This document shows positions 1 through 6,218 of a stretch of 6,338 nucleotides of DNA, in pieces. The translations under genes were made by a program, and so were the position numbers. Origin of the DNA: Boseongicola sp. SB0675_bin_26. Lineage in GTDB: Bacteria; Pseudomonadota; Alphaproteobacteria; Rhodobacterales; Rhodobacteraceae. Position 1 is the stretch's first letter. Every line of letters begins with the position of its first letter. Under the pieces are notes generated by a model. It was not told the origin of the DNA and made no database searches. It saw nothing but the letters and a program-made list of their open reading frames with translations. Location: contig VYCX01000141.1 of the NCBI GenBank assembly GCA_009843725.1, positions 1-6,338 of the forward strand. The letters run 5' to 3'.

Positions 1-732
1 GTCCTCACCGTCGCCAAGTTCCTTCTGAATGGCCTTCATCTGCTCATTCAGGTAATATTCCTTTTGCGTCCGCTCCATCTGGGACCTGACGCGGGTCTTG
101 ATCTTCTTCTCCACCTGCAGAACTTCCAGTTCGCCCTGGATGAGGCCGTAGACCGCCTCGAGTCTTTCCGCGACGGACAGCGTTTCCAGAAGCGCCTGCC
201 TCTTCTCGACTTCGACGCTGAGATGACCTGAGACGAGGTCGGCCAGCTTTGACGCGTCCTTGCTCTCCGCGACCTGATACAGCGCTTCTTCGGAGACGTT
301 CTTCCTGACCTTCACGTAACGTTCGAATTCCTTTGCCACCGAGCCGACCAGAGCCTGGATGGCGGCCTTGTCGCCGTCTTCTTCTTCCAGAGCCTCGGCG
401 TGCGCCTCGAAGTAGCTGTCGTTGTCAAGGTACTCCGTGATGCGTACGCGGTCTCGCCCCTCAACCAGCACCTTGACGGTACCGTCGGGCAACTTCAGGA
501 GTTGCAGGACGTTGGCCAGCACACCGACCTCGTAGATGCCGTCAGTCTCCGGGTCATCGTTGGCAGGATCAATTTGGCTTGAAAGCAGGATCTGCTTGTC
601 TTCCCGCATGACCTCGTCCAGCGCGCGCACCGACTTTTCACGTCCAACGAACAGCGGAACGATCATGTGTGGAAACACGACAATGTCCCTGAGGGGCAGC
701 ACCGGGAAGGGCGTAGGCAGTGGCCTCGTCAT
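1..732 (-). CDS. lon: ATP-dependent Lon protease, N-terminal part (cut by window edge)
   Basis: This is the first 244 residues of Lon (endopeptidase La), the cytoplasmic AAA+ serine protease that degrades misfolded and regulatory proteins. The reading frame is open from the ATG at 732 to base 1. The start MTRPLPTPFPVLPLRDIVVF followed by PHMIVPLFVGR is the characteristic opening of the Lon substrate-binding (LAN) domain. That domain fills about residues 8-205. A helical, charged stretch follows, with the hallmark EYYLNEQMKAIQKELGDGED at residues 225-244. The Walker A/B ATPase motifs and the Ser-Lys catalytic dyad lie beyond the left edge, so activity cannot be judged. The start is supported by AGGAAAG at 737-743 and by the match to Lon N-termini. 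The nearby ATG at 752 is in another frame. The gene lies downstream of a terminator and so should have its own promoter. The truncation is caused by the window, not by gene decay. Confidence 0.97.
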   Translation of the reverse strand, partial: MTRPLPTPFPVLPLRDIVVFPHMIVPLFVGREKSVRALDEVMREDKQILLSSQIDPANDDPETDGIYEVGVLANVLQLLKLPDGTVKVLVEGRDRVRITEYLDNDSYFEAHAEALEEEDGDKAAIQALVGSVAKEFERYVKVRKNVSEEALYQVAESKDASKLADLVSGHLSVEVEKRQALLETLSVAERLEAVYGLIQGELEVLQVEKKIKTRVRSQMERTQKEYYLNEQMKAIQKELGDGED

Positions 733-806
733 GAAACTTTCCTGTCTTGCATGAAGGCCCGGACGCGATGACTGCTGTGCGGTCCTTCTCGTGATTACGA
801 CTTCTG

Positions 807-836
807 TAATTGGGTGCCGGTCCGGTGACCTTCAAC
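807..836 (-). promoter_or_regulatory. Candidate heat-shock-type (RpoH) promoter for lon
   Basis: On the minus strand GTTGAA (831-836) is followed after 16 bases by CCCAATTA (807-814), about 75 bases before the lon ATG. This resembles the sigma-32 pattern (CTTGAA, then CCCAT-like). lon is a classic sigma-32 gene in Escherichia coli. The assignment rests on a by-eye match and on the similar element upstream of the neighbouring gene. Confidence 0.35.
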
Positions 837-940
837 CTCTGCCCGCGGATCAAGTTTGCTGTTCACGACCGCAAAAGGCAAGCGCACCGGCATGAACATG
901 CCAATTTTCGAGGTGCCTGCATCGGGAATTCGCCCAAGCG

Positions 941-976
941 AAAAGGAATGGGCCGGCGCAAGAACCGGCCCGTTCC
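941..976 (-). terminator. Rho-independent terminator of the Bax inhibitor-1 family gene
   Basis: A 12-base inverted repeat (945-956 with 965-976, one G-T wobble, 8-base loop) is very GC-rich. On the minus strand it is followed directly by TTTT (944-941) and then CGCTT. It starts 18 bases after the TAG stop of the upstream minus-strand gene and lies before lon, so it should insulate lon from read-through. The plus strand side lacks a long T run, so it is best read as acting on the minus strand. Confidence 0.8.
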
Positions 977-994
977 AACACTTTCCACCCGCCG

Positions 995-1735
995 CTATTC
1001 GCGGCTGCCCATGAACTGCAGCAGGAACATGAAGAGGTTGATGAAGTCGAGGTAGAGGCTCAACGCCCCCATGATTGCTGACTTGTCGAGCCACTCTTGA
1101 TCCATGGCGTGGGCATGGGCCAGGTAGTCCGTCTTGATCCTCTGGGTGTCATAGGCGGTGAGGCCCGCAAAGATCAGGACGCCGATCACCGAAACGGCGA
1201 ATGCCAGCGCGCTCGACGCCACGAAAAGGTTGATCACCATTGCGATGATCAAGCCGATCAGGCCCATCATGAGGAATGACCCAAGACCAGAAAGGTCGCG
1301 CTGCGTCGTGTAGCCCCAAAGGCTGAGCGCCGCGAAACCGGCTGAAGTCGCTACGAACGTCTGGGCGATTGATATGCCGGTGAAGACGGCAAATATCCAG
1401 GAGATCGAGAGGCCCATGGCCGCCGCAAACACGTAGAAGAAAGTTTGTGCTGCAGCTGCCGAAATCCGATTGATCATGCCCCCGAAGAGAAAGACCATTC
1501 CCAGCGGGAGAAACATCGCGACCCAGCCCAGAATGTTCGGGCTTCCGGTAATCGGATCGCGGAAAATCGCCGAGAGCGCATCGCTCGTGCCAACGGCCCA
1601 AGCCACAGCTGCCGTCACCAGCATGCCTATGGACATGATGCCGTAGACCTTGTTCATGTGCGCGCGCAGACCTTCGTGAATCTCGGTCGATTGCGCGTCC
1701 GTCGTGGTCGTATGGATGGTGTCGTACCTTTCCAT
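995..1735 (-). CDS. Bax inhibitor-1/YccA family inner-membrane protein
   Basis: A 246-residue integral membrane protein of the Bax inhibitor-1 (UPF0005, TMBIM) family. Relatives include E. coli YccA, an FtsH substrate and modulator, and Bacillus YetJ, a pH-gated calcium leak channel. After a hydrophilic, Thr-rich N-terminus (1-27), seven hydrophobic segments can be read at about 31-49, 69-86, 95-115, 119-141, 152-173, 175-194 and 218-241. Family hallmarks are present: TAYDTQ (193-198) and LYLDFINLF (227-235), with Asp196 and Asp230 in the positions of the YetJ di-aspartyl pH sensor, and the C-terminal LLQFMG. Length is normal. The start is the ATG at 1735, because a strong AGGAAGGAG (1744-1752) lies 8 bases upstream. 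An in-frame TTG at 1759 would add eight residues encoded by the ribosome site itself. The gene is monocistronic, with a promoter-like site upstream and a terminator downstream. The exact role in this organism is unknown. Confidence 0.93.
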   Translation of the reverse strand: MERYDTIHTTTTDAQSTEIHEGLRAHMNKVYGIMSIGMLVTAAVAWAVGTSDALSAIFRDPITGSPNILGWVAMFLPLGMVFLFGGMINRISAAAAQTFFYVFAAAMGLSISWIFAVFTGISIAQTFVATSAGFAALSLWGYTTQRDLSGLGSFLMMGLIGLIIAMVINLFVASSALAFAVSVIGVLIFAGLTAYDTQRIKTDYLAHAHAMDQEWLDKSAIMGALSLYLDFINLFMFLLQFMGSRE

Positions 1736-1743
1736 CAATTGTG

Positions 1744-1752
1744 CTCCTTCCT
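1744..1752 (-). promoter_or_regulatory. Ribosome binding site fixing the BI-1 family start
   Basis: AGGAAGGAG on the minus strand, 8 bases before the ATG at 1735. It decides against the in-frame TTG at 1759, because that reading would place this site inside the coding sequence. Confidence 0.8.
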
Positions 1753-1785
1753 GTCTCAACGTGCCGGAGTACGGCTTTCGAAAGG

Positions 1786-1815
1786 CAATATGGCAAAATC
1801 GGCGTAAATTTCAAC
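1786..1815 (-). promoter_or_regulatory. Candidate promoter of the Bax inhibitor-1 family gene
   Basis: On the minus strand GTTGAAA (1809-1815) leads to CCATATTG (1786-1793). Read as sigma-70, TTGAAA (5 of 6 to consensus) and CATATT (4 of 6) are 16 bases apart. Read as heat-shock type, the GTTGAA, 16-base spacer and CC-led -10 repeat the layout found upstream of lon. The predicted start of transcription, near 1780, gives a leader of about 45 bases. Confidence 0.45.
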
Positions 1816-2373
1816 CTTCAGATGGCAAAAGGCCCTTCGCTCTCATTCCGGTTCCGTGCGCACGCGCGCGCCTGGCAAGATGCTTCTTCTGCCTGCGATC
1901 CCGCAATTTCGTCGTGCGGTGCCGAAGTTCCGGAAGTCCTCGCGCCCGGAATGGCATTTCGGGACGTCGATTGACAATGAACGAGCACCCATTGCACTTT
2001 GAGAAAGCGTCAGCGTGTCTGGCGTGCGGCTGGCTTGACGGGCGTTGCCGACCCCGTCATCCCGAAACAAAATGCAGGATGCGAATTGACCACTTGGATT
2101 CGTTCACCAACAGGAAGATCCATGCGCTTCGCCCTTTGCGGAAAATGTTCACGGTCAAAATCGCCAAGGCTGCCGCTTTTGTTCTGGGCGGCACCGACGG
2201 CTCGGCCTTGACGATGTATTCCTGGAATTCTGAGATTTGAACCATGTTGGGTCGAACTGCATGACCCCGGATCAAGTTGCCGAGGGGCTGGCGTCAAGTG
2301 CAGGACTCCGCCCACTGCCAGACCCGATCGCACATGTTCTGCTACGCAAGCCGTGGACCGGGAGTCGCGTTCC
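1816..2373. other. Intergenic region with no convincing gene
   Basis: About 560 bases lie between the divergent BI-1 family gene and the phosphate permease. Open frames exist on both strands but have composition typical of out-of-frame GC-rich DNA, lack ribosome sites and resemble nothing I recognise. A hairpin lies at 1945-1963 (8 pairs with one G-T, loop GGC) without a T tract. A weak plus-strand promoter-like pair, TTGACG (2208-2213) and TGAGAT (2231-2236) with a 17-base spacer, could serve the permease operon. No clear PHO box was found. A 40-codon open frame at 2261-2383 overlaps the permease start. Confidence 0.5.
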
Positions 2374-3648
2374 ATGGATGTAAGTCTCGTTGTCATCCTG
2401 ACCATGGCGATCATCGCCGGACTCTACATGGCTTGGGCCATCGGTGCCAACGACGTGGCGAATTCGATGGGGACGTCAGTTGGATCTGGTGCAATTACTG
2501 TCGGTGGGGCGATCGTGATCGCCGCAGTGTTCGAATTCCTCGGGGCATTTCTGGCCGGTGGCGAGGTGACTTCCACGATTCGCAAGGGCATCATCGACGC
2601 CGAGGCACTTGAGCATGACCCGGATCTCCTTGTCGTCGGCATGCTGTCAGCGCTTCTTGCGGCTTCCGTTTGGCTAACGGTCGCGTCGGCGTTTGGCTGG
2701 CCAGTGTCAACGACGCACTCGATCGTCGGAGCCATAATCGGATTTGCCGTGGTCACGATCGGCTTCGAGGCGGTGCATTGGTGGGATGTAGCGGTCATTG
2801 CCGCGAGTTGGGTGTTCACCCCTGTTCTTGCTGGAGTGATGTCGTTTTGCCTCGTGCTTAGCGTGCAGCGCCTGATCTTTGACAAGAGCGATCCAGCATA
2901 CTTTGCGTGCCGCTATGTTCCCGTCTACATCTTTGCTGCAGTGTTCATCACTTCCGCCGTGACCTTCATCAAGGGGCTGAAGCACGTCGGACTGGACCTG
3001 AGCATGCCGGTCGCTCTGATTTTTTCCGTGATGGTCGCCGGCATCATCGCAGTGGCTGGCCGCGTGTTGGTCTATCGGCTGGGTTTTCCGAGTCTCGAGT
3101 TCCCGACAGGAAGACAGTCACGCTTTGACGATGTGGAGAGGGTTTTTGGCATCCTTATGATCGTCACGGCGTCGGGCATGGCGTTCGCCCACGGCTCCAA
3201 TGATGTCGCCAACGCGATCGGACCCGTCGCGGCAATTATCGGAGTGGTGTCGACAGGCGGAGTGGCCGCCAAGTCAGCGGTTCCGGTCTGGGTCCTGCTC
3301 CTGGGAGCAAGCGGCATCGTGGTCGGACTGGCAACATTCGGCTACCGGGTCATGGCCACGATTGGCCGGAAGATCACCGAACTCACGCCCAGCCGCGGAT
3401 TCGCCGCCGAGCTTGCGGCCGCGTCGACGGTCGTCGTGGCCAGTGGCACCGGTTTGCCAGTTTCAACGACCCAGACGCTGGTGGGCGCAGTGCTGGGGGT
3501 CGGTCTCGCGCGCGGTGTCGGTGAACTGGAATTCGGCGTGGTCCGCACGATTTTCGTTTCGCGGGTTGTCACACTTCCCGTAGGCGCGGCGATCGCGGTG
3601 ATATTCTACTACCTTCTGGCGGCAATGTTCTTGGGAGGTGCAGGCTGA
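2374..3648 (+). CDS. PiT-family low-affinity inorganic phosphate transporter
   Basis: A 424-residue permease of the PHO4/PiT family (PF01384; E. coli PitA/PitB, eukaryotic PiT), which imports phosphate, often as a metal-phosphate complex, by proton or sodium symport across the inner membrane. The two halves are related, as is typical of the family. The first has GANDVANS (24-31) and PVSTTHSIVGA (110-120). The second has GSNDVANA (274-281) and PVSTTQTLVGA (362-372). Between them are a hydrophilic stretch around 165-180 and the loop near 240-255. About ten to twelve membrane segments are visible. It is shorter than PitA (about 500 residues), mainly through a short central loop. The ATG at 2374 is preferred: GGAG at 2360-2363 sits 10 bases upstream. 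The GTG at 2353 would add seven hydrophilic residues and lacks such a site. Its TGA overlaps the next gene's ATG. The ion coupled and the exact substrate cannot be read from sequence. Confidence 0.96.
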   Translation: MDVSLVVILTMAIIAGLYMAWAIGANDVANSMGTSVGSGAITVGGAIVIAAVFEFLGAFLAGGEVTSTIRKGIIDAEALEHDPDLLVVGMLSALLAASVWLTVASAFGWPVSTTHSIVGAIIGFAVVTIGFEAVHWWDVAVIAASWVFTPVLAGVMSFCLVLSVQRLIFDKSDPAYFACRYVPVYIFAAVFITSAVTFIKGLKHVGLDLSMPVALIFSVMVAGIIAVAGRVLVYRLGFPSLEFPTGRQSRFDDVERVFGILMIVTASGMAFAHGSNDVANAIGPVAAIIGVVSTGGVAAKSAVPVWVLLLGASGIVVGLATFGYRVMATIGRKITELTPSRGFAAELAAASTVVVASGTGLPVSTTQTLVGAVLGVGLARGVGELEFGVVRTIFVSRVVTLPVGAAIAVIFYYLLAAMFLGGAG

Positions 3649-4289
3649 TGAGACTCGCCGAAGAACTCCTGCTTTTGCTTCGAGACGACGATGGGGCGCT
3701 TTCACGAGCACCTGAATGGTCTGTTCGGTACGCGTTGGGCGGCGCTGTATTGATGGATCTGGCGCTGGAACATCGCATCGACACGGATGCCCAGAGACTG
3801 TTCGTGATCGACTTCACGCCCGTGGGAGATCAATTGCTCGATCCAATGCTAGCAGAGATTGCTCGTGCCGACCGGACCTGCGACGCTCTTCATTGGGTCA
3901 GACACGCCACCCGGTACGCTGACGAAATTCGGAACACGGCATTGGCGCGATTGATCGATAACGGCATTCTGGAACTCAGCGACGATCGCTACCTTGGGAT
4001 ATTCGGGACAAGGCATTACTTGCTCAAGGATGAGGCGACGGAACGCAGGCTGGCTGAGAGGATCAGGTCGGCGCTGCTCGCCGATTCGATTCCGGACCCG
4101 AAGGATGTCATGATCGTGACGCTCGCCGATGGCTGCGGACTTGTTTCCCACATTCTCTCCGGGCACGAACTGGATGCAGCGAAAGCACGCATCGATCTGT
4201 TGCGCCGGGTCGAGTTGATCGGCCGGGTCTTCCTTGAAGCAATTGAGGTGGCCGTCCAGCCCGCCGCAGCCAAACTTGACAGGGAATGA
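3648..4289 (+). CDS. GPP34 (GOLPH3/Vps74-like) domain protein
   Basis: A 213-residue soluble protein matching the GPP34 family (PF05719) along its whole length. In eukaryotes GOLPH3/Vps74 binds phosphatidylinositol-4-phosphate on Golgi membranes and retains glycosyltransferases; bacterial members have no settled role. The opening LAEELLLLLRDDDGAL (3-18) matches the GOLPH3 'PEELLLL' start, and YALGGAVLMDLALEHRI (28-44) matches the 'GLRGCMLIELALRGRL' region. DQLLDPMLAEIA (61-72), ALARLIDNGILE (98-109), ATERRLAERIRSALL (130-144) and HELDAAKARIDLLRR (173-187) follow in family order. There is no signal peptide or clear transmembrane segment, so a cytoplasmic or peripheral membrane location is likely. 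The ATG lies in TGATG, overlapping the permease stop by one base, with GGGAGGTG (3633-3640) as ribosome site, which indicates translational coupling. I infer a role linked to the transporter or to the membrane around it. Family assignment is firm; function is unknown. Confidence 0.88.
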   Translation: MRLAEELLLLLRDDDGALSRAPEWSVRYALGGAVLMDLALEHRIDTDAQRLFVIDFTPVGDQLLDPMLAEIARADRTCDALHWVRHATRYADEIRNTALARLIDNGILELSDDRYLGIFGTRHYLLKDEATERRLAERIRSALLADSIPDPKDVMIVTLADGCGLVSHILSGHELDAAKARIDLLRRVELIGRVFLEAIEVAVQPAAAKLDRE

Positions 4290-4786
4290 ACCACCACCAG
4301 TATGCCACCCGACGGCACGTCACCTGGCAGCAGGTCCGGTTCAGGATGTCTTTCGCCAGTGGCGCGACGGAATTCAATTTCCTGACATTCCAGTGGCGCC
4401 ACTCTCGAAGGTCATTGCGCACTGCCGCAGATTCGGCACGAAGGGCCGTCAAGCGCTCAAGGGTGCAGTTTCCCGACCAAGCGCTCCAGGCGCGTTCGCG
4501 CGACCACTCTCCGATCCGCAAATCCGCGCAGCGGCAAGGCTCCATCCGCTGGCCATCAGGAGCAGGTCCGTCACGGCTTTTGGCGTCAGAACCGGGGGAT
4601 TCGATTGTTTGCCGGACCCATTGCGGGTCGTCATGGACACGATCCTGAGATTTCATGCGCTTGTCCGTGGAACTGCGATTGGCAGCACCGTGCAGAACGC
4701 ACTGCCGTTTGCGACGGAGAAGCGAGGCTTGACGGCGCGGGGTCTGCCGAATACGCCGCATTGGGCATGCATTCAGGGGATGGTCA
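4290..4786. other. Long gap with small palindromes, no recognisable gene
   Basis: Nearly 500 bases between the GPP34 gene and hisN. Long open frames run through it on both strands, but their Arg/Ser/Pro-rich products look like shadows. One overlaps the GPP34 stop as ATGA (4286) without a usable ribosome site. Short symmetric elements cluster near the left: ACCTG-GCAG-CAGGT (4322-4335), a direct repeat of CCAGTGGCGC (4356-4365 and 4390-4399), the perfect palindrome AGTGGCGCCACT (4392-4403) and TGCCG/CGGCA (4423-4438). None has a terminator-like T run. A poor promoter-like pair, TTGACG (4729-4734) and TACGCC (4752-4757), is the only candidate seen for hisN. Confidence 0.45.
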
Positions 4787-5578
4787 ATGCCGGCAGGCGA
4801 CACGGAAAGCGTTGAGCTCTGGTCCGTGGCCGAGCGTTTGGCAGATGCCGCGCGAGAGGAGACTTTGCGCCACTTCCGCGCACTGCATCTGACCACCGAG
4901 AGCAAGAGCGAACATTTTGACCCGGTTACAATTGCTGACAGGAATGCAGAATCCTCGATGCGCGCGATCCTCGGAGAGCTTCGACCGGAAGACGGAATAT
5001 TGGGTGAGGAGTTTGAGCCAAAGCATGGCGTCAGCGGCCTGACGTGGGTTCTTGATCCGATTGACGGCACGAGAGGGTTCATTAGCGGAACGCCGACTTG
5101 GGGCGTTTTGATTGCGCTTGCAGATGGCGATGGGCCGATTCTGGGGCTGATCGACCAACCTTATATCGGCGAGCGATTCATGGGTGGTCGAGGCAGGGCC
5201 GTTCTTGAGGGGCCGCAGGGCAGCCGTCCTTTGAACGCAAGCGAAACAACATCTCTGGCTGACGCCACGCTGTTCACGACATTCCCTGAAGTTGGCACGC
5301 TCGCCGAAGCTGCGGCGTTTCGACGTGTGTCCAGCAAAGTGCAACTTACCCGCTACGGTTGCGATTGCTATGCATACGCGCTGCTCGCCGTGGGCCAGAT
5401 CGACCTCGTCATTGAAGCCGGCCTCAAGGCCTACGACATTCAGGCGCCCATTGCCGTGATCGAGGCCGCAGGAGGAATCGTCAGCGATTGGGAAGGAGAG
5501 CCGGCTCACGACGGGGGCAGGGTGCTGGCAGCGGCCACCCCCGAATTGCACGAGGCGGCCCTGGAGTTGATTGCATGA
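4787..5578 (+). CDS. hisN: Histidinol-phosphatase, inositol monophosphatase family (HisN type)
   Basis: A 263-residue member of the Mg-dependent inositol monophosphatase/FBPase superfamily, most like HisN histidinol-phosphatases, which convert L-histidinol phosphate to L-histidinol in histidine synthesis in the cytoplasm. Metal and substrate motifs are complete: DPVTIAD (45-51), GEE (73-75), WVLDPIDGT (87-95, with Asp90 and Asp93 as ligands) and the C-terminal AYDIQAPIAVIEAAGG (215-230, with Asp217). HisN-like wording includes DPIDGTRGFISGTPTWG and the KAYDIQA context, where SuhB-type phosphatases usually have WDVAAG. Length is typical of HisN. The ATG at 4787 has GGGGA (4776-4780) 6 bases upstream. 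No other histidine gene is in view, which is common because hisN is often unlinked. It could instead act on inositol phosphate, 3'-phosphoadenosine phosphate or another small phosphate ester; the superfamily is certain, the substrate less so. Confidence 0.87.
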   Translation: MPAGDTESVELWSVAERLADAAREETLRHFRALHLTTESKSEHFDPVTIADRNAESSMRAILGELRPEDGILGEEFEPKHGVSGLTWVLDPIDGTRGFISGTPTWGVLIALADGDGPILGLIDQPYIGERFMGGRGRAVLEGPQGSRPLNASETTSLADATLFTTFPEVGTLAEAAAFRRVSSKVQLTRYGCDCYAYALLAVGQIDLVIEAGLKAYDIQAPIAVIEAAGGIVSDWEGEPAHDGGRVLAAATPELHEAALELIA

Positions 5579-5658
5579 TCCGTCGCCATGGCAATCCGGC
5601 CGTGCAGTCCTTGCCCGCATGAGACCTGGATCCCTGAACTGACCCGGTGCCCTTGGTG

Positions 5659-5701
5659 CTCCGCGGCTGCACGGAGGCCGTCCTTTTGGCCGGCAGCGGA
5701 G
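5659..5701 (+). other. Stable stem-loop downstream of hisN
   Basis: CTCCGC (5659-5664) pairs with GCGGAG (5696-5701) and TGC (5668-5670) with GCA (5693-5695), leaving a 3-base bulge. Inside, GGCC (5676-5679) pairs with GGCC (5688-5691) around a loop containing TTTT. No T run follows, so it is not a standard intrinsic terminator. It begins 80 bases after the hisN stop and could be an mRNA end structure. A weaker inverted repeat follows at 5709-5745 (GGCAC with GTGCC, nested CTCCTG-like arms). The rest of the gap 5579-5834 shows no gene. Confidence 0.4.
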
Positions 5702-5822
5702 ACGACTGGCACGGCCTGCCACTCCTGCATGTCAGGGAGGTGCCTGCCATCTTGCCTTCCCTATCGCCTTCGAACGCACTACCGTCGTTACCGTCAGCAA
5801 TTCACCTCGGAACCAATCGTCT

Positions 5823-5826
5823 GGAG
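5823..5826 (+). promoter_or_regulatory. Ribosome binding site deciding the VOC protein start
   Basis: GGAG lies 8 bases before the ATG at 5835 but only 2 bases before the in-frame ATG at 5829. This spacing favours the downstream codon as the true start. Confidence 0.65.
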
Positions 5827-5834
5827 ACATGACA

Positions 5835-6218
5835 ATGCAGCTTGGCGCGTTCTCGATCAGTCTTGCCGTTCAAGACCTTGAAGTGTCGCGGTCCTTCTAC
5901 GAGAAGCTCGGTTTCCACGTGACGGGCGGCGACGAAAAGCAGTACTTGATAATGGTGAACGAAACGACCGTGGTCGGCCTGTTTCAGGGGCTCTTCGAGA
6001 AGAACATCCTCACGTTCAATCCGGGACTTGCCCAAGACATGTCGCGGATCGCCGATTTCACAGATGTGCGCGACATCCGCGCATCGCTGTTGGCCGGCGG
6101 GATCGAGATGGAATCCGATACCGACCCGGAAGCGACCGGGCCAGCGAGCATCATCATAAAGGACCCCGACGGAAACCCGATCCTCGTCGATCAGTTCTTT
6201 CCGAAGCCGGGCAGCTGA
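5835..6218 (+). CDS. VOC (glyoxalase/bleomycin-resistance fold) family protein
   Basis: A 127-residue protein of the vicinal oxygen chelate superfamily, the fold shared by glyoxalase I, extradiol dioxygenases and bleomycin/fosfomycin resistance proteins. The N-terminal half has the usual strand-helix unit ([21 protein letters not shown], residues 7-27 read as one motif). The second half ends with [12 protein letters not shown] (110-121). It resembles a common bacterial subgroup with GLFQG (48-52) and KNILTFNPG (56-64). The usual first metal ligand, a His in the opening strand (H-x-x-V), is Ser or Leu here, and the usual Glu at the end of the last strand is replaced within LVDQ, so metal-dependent chemistry is doubtful. 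The start at 5835 is chosen by the GGAG spacing; 5829 would add two residues. There is no signal peptide, so it should be cytoplasmic. It is separated by 256 bases from hisN and probably transcribed alone. Substrate unknown. Confidence 0.88.
   Translation: MQLGAFSISLAVQDLEVSRSFYEKLGFHVTGGDEKQYLIMVNETTVVGLFQGLFEKNILTFNPGLAQDMSRIADFTDVRDIRASLLAGGIEMESDTDPEATGPASIIIKDPDGNPILVDQFFPKPGS

Noticed and set aside
1945..1963. Eight-pair hairpin in the intergenic region as a terminator
   Set aside because: No upstream gene points into it on either strand, and no T tract follows.
1704..2240. 178-codon plus-strand frame in the gap before the phosphate permease
   Set aside because: It begins antisense to the BI-1 family gene and shows no conserved motif or ribosome site.
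4592..4622. TCGAATCCC-like string on the minus strand suggesting a tRNA T-arm
   Set aside because: The T-loop core is not in the right arrangement (no GGTTCGAATCC), and no acceptor, D or anticodon stems can be formed around it.
4286..4648. Possible third operon gene starting with ATGA overlap at the GPP34 stop
   Set aside because: The overlap is tempting, but AGGGA directly abuts the ATG, and the Arg/Ser/Gln-rich product looks like non-coding translation.
4234..4815. 193-codon plus-strand frame filling the gap between GPP34 and hisN
   Set aside because: It overlaps GPP34 at one end and hisN at the other in different frames. Its product is Arg/Pro/Ala-rich, unlike any family I know, and no ribosome site is evident.
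4108..5082. 324-codon open frame on the minus strand across GPP34, the gap and hisN
   Set aside because: It lies antisense to two well-supported genes, its product is Arg/Ser-rich with no recognisable motif, and long chance frames are expected in GC-rich DNA.
4784..5722. 312-codon minus-strand frame antisense to hisN
   Set aside because: It is a shadow of hisN, whose motifs are complete and in order on the plus strand.
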